This document shows positions 21,799-23,482 of a stretch of 23,482 nt of DNA, one piece after another (within the stretch, counting starts at the first letter, position 1; every line of letters starts with the position of its first letter). The position numbers and the translations under genes are program-made. The DNA lies in assembly GCA_050261415.1 (NCBI GenBank), contig JBLNDG010000107.1:1-23482 (forward strand). Direction: 5' to 3'. The DNA is from JBLNDG01 sp050261415 (GTDB taxonomy: Bacteria; Bacillota; Clostridia; Lutisporales; Lutisporaceae). The notes beneath the pieces are model-generated. The model saw only the letters and a list, made by a program, of their open reading frames with translations. It did not search any database and was not told where the DNA came from.

Positions 21799-22473
21799 TT
21801 AAGCTTTCACTGTATCCTTTATCATTACCAGTGAACCTCTTATTCCGGGTACCCCGCCTTTTACAAGTATGAGGTTTTTTTCCTGATCAACCTTCACAAC
21901 TTCGAGGTTTAACACTGTTGTATTCTCTGCGCCCATATGGCCCGGAAGCTTTTTACCCGGGATAGTTCTTGATGGGTCTGATGATGCACCCATTGAACCT
22001 GGTGCCCTGTGGAACTTTGAGCCGTGTCTCATTGGTCCCCTGTGCGCATTATATCTTTTGATAACGCCCGCATATCCTTTGCCTTTTGATACGCCGCTGA
22101 CGTCTACCCTTTCGCCTTCCTTGAATACATCAGCCTTTATTTCCTGTCCTACTTCGTAGGAAGCTGCATCTTCAAGCTTAAGCTCTCTAAGATATCTCTT
22201 AGTAGCTATCTTTGCTTTTTCAAAGTGTCCTTTTATTGGCTTCAGTATGTTGCTTACTGTCTTTTCTTTACCCTCATTGTCTTTAACCTTCCTGAGCTTT
22301 TCCTTAACATCCTCGAAACCAACCTGTATAGCTGCATATCCTTCGTTTTCAACAGTCTTTTTCTGTACTACAACGTTTGGACCAGCTTCTATTACAGTTA
22401 CCGGAACTGCTTTGCCCTCTTTGTCGAATATTTGGGTCATCCCAATCTTTTTCCCAATTATTGCTTTTTTCAT
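21799..22473 (-). CDS. rplC: 50S ribosomal protein L3
   Basis: L3 starts 23S rRNA folding and reaches close to the peptidyl transferase centre. The 224-aa protein opens MKKAIIGKKIGMTQIFDKEGKAVPVTVIEAGPNVV and carries the central finger GYAGVIKRYNAHRGPMRHGSKFHRAPGSMGASSDPSRTIPGKKLPGHMG, with the glutamine normally methylated in proteobacteria replaced in this loop by H/M context. It is separated from rpsJ by 125 nt that hold repeat R4 and a small hairpin, an unusually long gap in this operon. Confidence 0.98.
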   Translation of the reverse strand: MKKAIIGKKIGMTQIFDKEGKAVPVTVIEAGPNVVVQKKTVENEGYAAIQVGFEDVKEKLRKVKDNEGKEKTVSNILKPIKGHFEKAKIATKRYLRELKLEDAASYEVGQEIKADVFKEGERVDVSGVSKGKGYAGVIKRYNAHRGPMRHGSKFHRAPGSMGASSDPSRTIPGKKLPGHMGAENTTVLNLEVVKVDQEKNLILVKGGVPGIRGSLVMIKDTVKA

Positions 22474-22502
22474 TTCTGTTTACACCTCCAAAATTTACAG
22501 CG

Positions 22503-22517
22503 GACCGCTATGCGGTC
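22503..22517 (-). promoter_or_regulatory. Small hairpin upstream of rplC
   Basis: A perfect 6-bp stem GACCGC-TAT-GCGGTC lies within the rpsJ-rplC spacer, about 30 nt before the rplC start and next to repeat R4. No T run follows. It could be an RNA-processing or stability element; the function is not shown. Confidence 0.4.
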
Positions 22518-22544
22518 ATACTAAATTTATTTCGCCTTTTCGTG

Positions 22545-22598
22545 CTTCGAAGCCTTGGCTGAGCCCATTGCCCAACGCCTATTGCCCCGTGCCCGATC
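22545..22598. repeat. Heptad element R4, inside the S10 operon
   Basis: The plus strand has GCTTCGAAGCC (22544-22554), a 9-nt link, then CCCATTG, CCCAACG, CCTATTG, CCCCGTG and CCCGATC in 7-nt register (22564-22598), running up to the rpsJ stop codon (22599-22601). It therefore follows rpsJ directly in the transcript. The second arm beyond the palindrome is missing. The GGCACGGGGCAATAGG string of the transcript strand is shared with R5, so R4 and R5 form a subfamily. Confidence 0.8.
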
Positions 22599-22907
22599 TT
22601 AGAGCTTTATTTCAATGTCAACACCAGCGGGCAGGTCAAGTCTCATAAGTGAATCAACTGTCTTCGGTGTTGGGTTCAATATGTCGATCAGTCTCTTATG
22701 AGTTCTCATCTCGAACTGTTCTCTTGAGTCTTTATACTTGTGCACTGCACGAAGTATTGTGACTATTTCCTTCTCGGTCGGCAGCGGCACAGGACCTGAT
22801 ACTTTAGCGCCTGTTCTTTTTGCGGTTTCAACTATTTTCTCCGCTGACTGGTCAATTAATATGTGATCGTATGCCTTCAACCTGATCCTTATTTTCTGTT
22901 TTGCCAT
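22599..22907 (-). CDS. rpsJ: 30S ribosomal protein S10
   Basis: S10 is a 30S head protein and also a partner of NusB and NusG in transcription. The 102-aa protein begins MAKQKIRIRLKAYDHILIDQSAEKIVETAKRTGAKVSGPVPLPTEKEI and contains HKRLIDILNPTPKTVDSLMRLDLPAGVDIEIKL, both diagnostic. It is the first gene of the S10 cluster, with AGGAGGG before the ATG and a leader of about 300 nt. Confidence 0.98.
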   Translation of the reverse strand: MAKQKIRIRLKAYDHILIDQSAEKIVETAKRTGAKVSGPVPLPTEKEIVTILRAVHKYKDSREQFEMRTHKRLIDILNPTPKTVDSLMRLDLPAGVDIEIKL

Positions 22908-23214
22908 TTTTTAATTCCCTCCTTTTTCTCGCACGCTTTAATTTAATTACGTGCAACCCCATACTGTTATACACTCACCCGGGTGTGTTCTAATTTTTTA
23001 TTTGGCGCCTAGGCTTTAAGCCATGGCACCTCAATGTTTTCACCCTATTCTGGCTCGTATATCAGTAGGGCCGCCCGATTTCTAGACACGGACATTGCTC
23101 GGTAAGAATTCGCCGGCCGCTTGGGAAACCTCCGGCCGTGCTTATCCAGAATACACCTGATGCTACAGGCTTAATCTGCAACCTCTTACTTCATCGCATG
23201 TTAAGTTTCGCAAC
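22908..23214 (-). promoter_or_regulatory. Structured 5' leader of the S10 operon
   Basis: About 300 nt between the predicted start site and rpsJ carry no gene but several pairings. An 8-bp long-range stem (TATTCTGG at 23046-23053 with CCAGAATA at 23146-23153) closes a domain that contains a GC-rich hairpin CGGCCG/CGGCCG (23114-23119 with 23133-23138). Downstream are a 6+4-bp hairpin GGCGCC...GGCACC (23004-23030), an ACAC/GTGT stem near 22971-22988, and GCACG/CGTGC (22931-22935 with 22950-22954) just before the ribosome binding site. No hairpin is followed by a T run in the transcript, so translation control or processing is likelier than attenuation. L4 or another r-protein could be the ligand; that is inference. 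Confidence 0.6.
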
Positions 23215-23221
23215 CTTATAT

Positions 23222-23250
23222 ATTTTATAACATTTTGGGACAAATTTCAA
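23222..23250 (-). promoter_or_regulatory. Sigma-A promoter of the S10 operon
   Basis: The -35 TTGAAA (23245-23250) is 17 nt from the -10 TAAAAT (23222-23227), followed after 7 nt by GTTGCGAA (23207-23214). The layout is the same as at the rplM promoter. The promoter lies between tuf and rpsJ, so the S10 cluster has its own transcription start in addition to any read-through from tuf. Confidence 0.8.
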
Positions 23251-23294
23251 TACCTTTTCAGTACTCGCAAAAAAATTAGTATAATACAGCCCTA

Positions 23295-23322
23295 AAGGAC
23301 TAGGAAAAAAATCCTAGTCCTT
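23295..23322 (-). terminator. Hairpin after tuf, possible terminator
   Basis: A perfect 11-bp stem AAGGACTAGGA/TCCTAGTCCTT has a 6-nt loop that is all T on the minus strand. Only TTTAGGG follows, so the T run expected after an intrinsic terminator is short. It lies between the tuf stop and the rpsJ promoter. It may end the tuf transcript partly or mark a processing site. Confidence 0.5.
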
Positions 23323-23358
23323 GAACTGAATAATTTGCTTTAGAGCTGTTCTCTGCAG

Positions 23359-23442
23359 TCGGGCCATGGACAATGGGTTTGAGCCGGGCTTCGAAGCCTT
23401 TGCTCAACCTATTGCCTATTACCTATTGCCCCGTGCCTTTTG
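23359..23442. repeat. Heptad element R5, tuf 3'-UTR copy
   Basis: The plus strand has a left arm with GGACAATGGGTTTGAGC (23368-23384), the palindrome GGCTTCGAAGCC (23387-23398), then GCTCAA and the units CCTATTG, CCTATTA, CCTATTG, CCCCGTG, CCTTTTG (23408-23442). TTGAGC/GCTCAA extends the palindrome stem, and the left arm's CAATGGG pairs with the first CCTATTG unit, so a long hairpin can form. It begins 5 nt after the tuf stop codon in the transcript. Confidence 0.8.
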
Positions 23443-23447
23443 CCTTA

Positions 23448-23482
23448 TTATTCTATTATTGAAGCAACAGCGCCTGATCCAA
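23448..23482 (-). CDS. tuf: Elongation factor Tu, C-terminal end only
   Basis: The last codons before the TAA at 23448-23450 read GSGAVASIIE, the conserved EF-Tu C-terminus (usually TVGSGVVASIIE). The rest of the gene is outside the window. Its place just before the S10 cluster is the common order (rpsL-rpsG-fusA-tuf-rpsJ). Only about 11 codons are visible, so identity rests on this short but very typical ending plus the context. Confidence 0.88.
   Translation of the reverse strand, partial: GSGAVASIIE

Noticed and set aside
23004..23030. GGCGCC hairpin in the rpsJ leader as an intrinsic terminator
   Set aside because: In the transcript it is followed by an A-rich stretch, not T; the T run is on the other side and would only suit plus-strand transcription, for which there is no gene.
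1025..23442. Heptad repeats as a CRISPR array or VNTR in coding DNA
   Set aside because: The units are 7 nt with no unique spacers, and they are dispersed in non-coding gaps, so they are not CRISPR; the period of 7 gives no continuous frame.

Overview
The window is a chromosomal segment of a low-to-mid GC member of the Clostridia (Bacillota). Every gene lies on the minus strand, so transcription runs from the high coordinates to the low ones. The reasons for this placement are the gene order (tuf, S10-spc-alpha superoperon, ecfA1-ecfA2-ecfT, truA, rplM-rpsI), strong AGGAGG ribosome binding sites throughout, a type-Z zinc S14, a zinc-lid adenylate kinase, and rpsD inside the alpha cluster instead of at a separate locus as in Bacillus subtilis. 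I cannot fix the genus from sequence alone.

Layout in the direction of transcription. (1) 23482-22908: the last codons of tuf (EF-Tu), a heptanucleotide-repeat element directly after its stop, a hairpin, a good sigma-A promoter, and about 300 nt of structured leader before rpsJ. (2) 22907-7001: one compact array of S10, L3, L4, L23, L2, S19, L22, S3, L16, L29, S17, L14, L24, L5, S14, S8, L6, L18, S5, L30, L15, SecY, adenylate kinase, methionine aminopeptidase, a small KOW protein, IF-1, L36, S13, S11, S4, RNA polymerase alpha and L17. Two genes are too short to show as long ORFs: rpmJ (37 aa) and rpmD (59 aa, TTG start). (3) 7000-4315: a 215-nt hairpin-rich spacer, then the shared ECF vitamin-transporter module (two ATPases and EcfT). 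(4) 4178-2320: truA, then a strong promoter, a leader, rplM and rpsI, closed by a textbook intrinsic terminator at 2274-2299. (5) 2220-1: an extended -10 promoter and a probable four-gene accessory operon: a PilZ c-di-GMP receptor, a MazG-like pyrophosphohydrolase, an iron-sulfur flavoprotein and a GNAT acetyltransferase cut by the window edge.

The coding content is mostly the conserved core of translation, secretion and transcription. The unusual material is non-coding. Five elements built from a tandem heptamer (CCYATTG on the plus strand, CAATRGG in the transcript) each sit just after a stop codon, in the same orientation relative to the upstream gene. Three of them carry a central GGCTTCGAAGCC-type palindrome, and two have a second, inverted arm. 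One lies inside the S10 operon between rpsJ and rplC. The two ribosomal-protein promoters (rpsJ and rplM) share the same -10, the same 7-nt gap and the same 8-nt start-site sequence GTTGCGAA, and their leaders share a second motif, TATRGGGTTGCA, near the ribosome binding site. Structured RNA is also predicted upstream of rpsM, where the E. coli S4 repressor site lies, and upstream of rpsH and ecfA1. No phage, transposase, CRISPR array, tRNA or rRNA gene was seen. No complete new multi-protein system is evident. The best candidates for something undescribed are the heptad 3'-UTR element family and the shared promoter and leader motifs.
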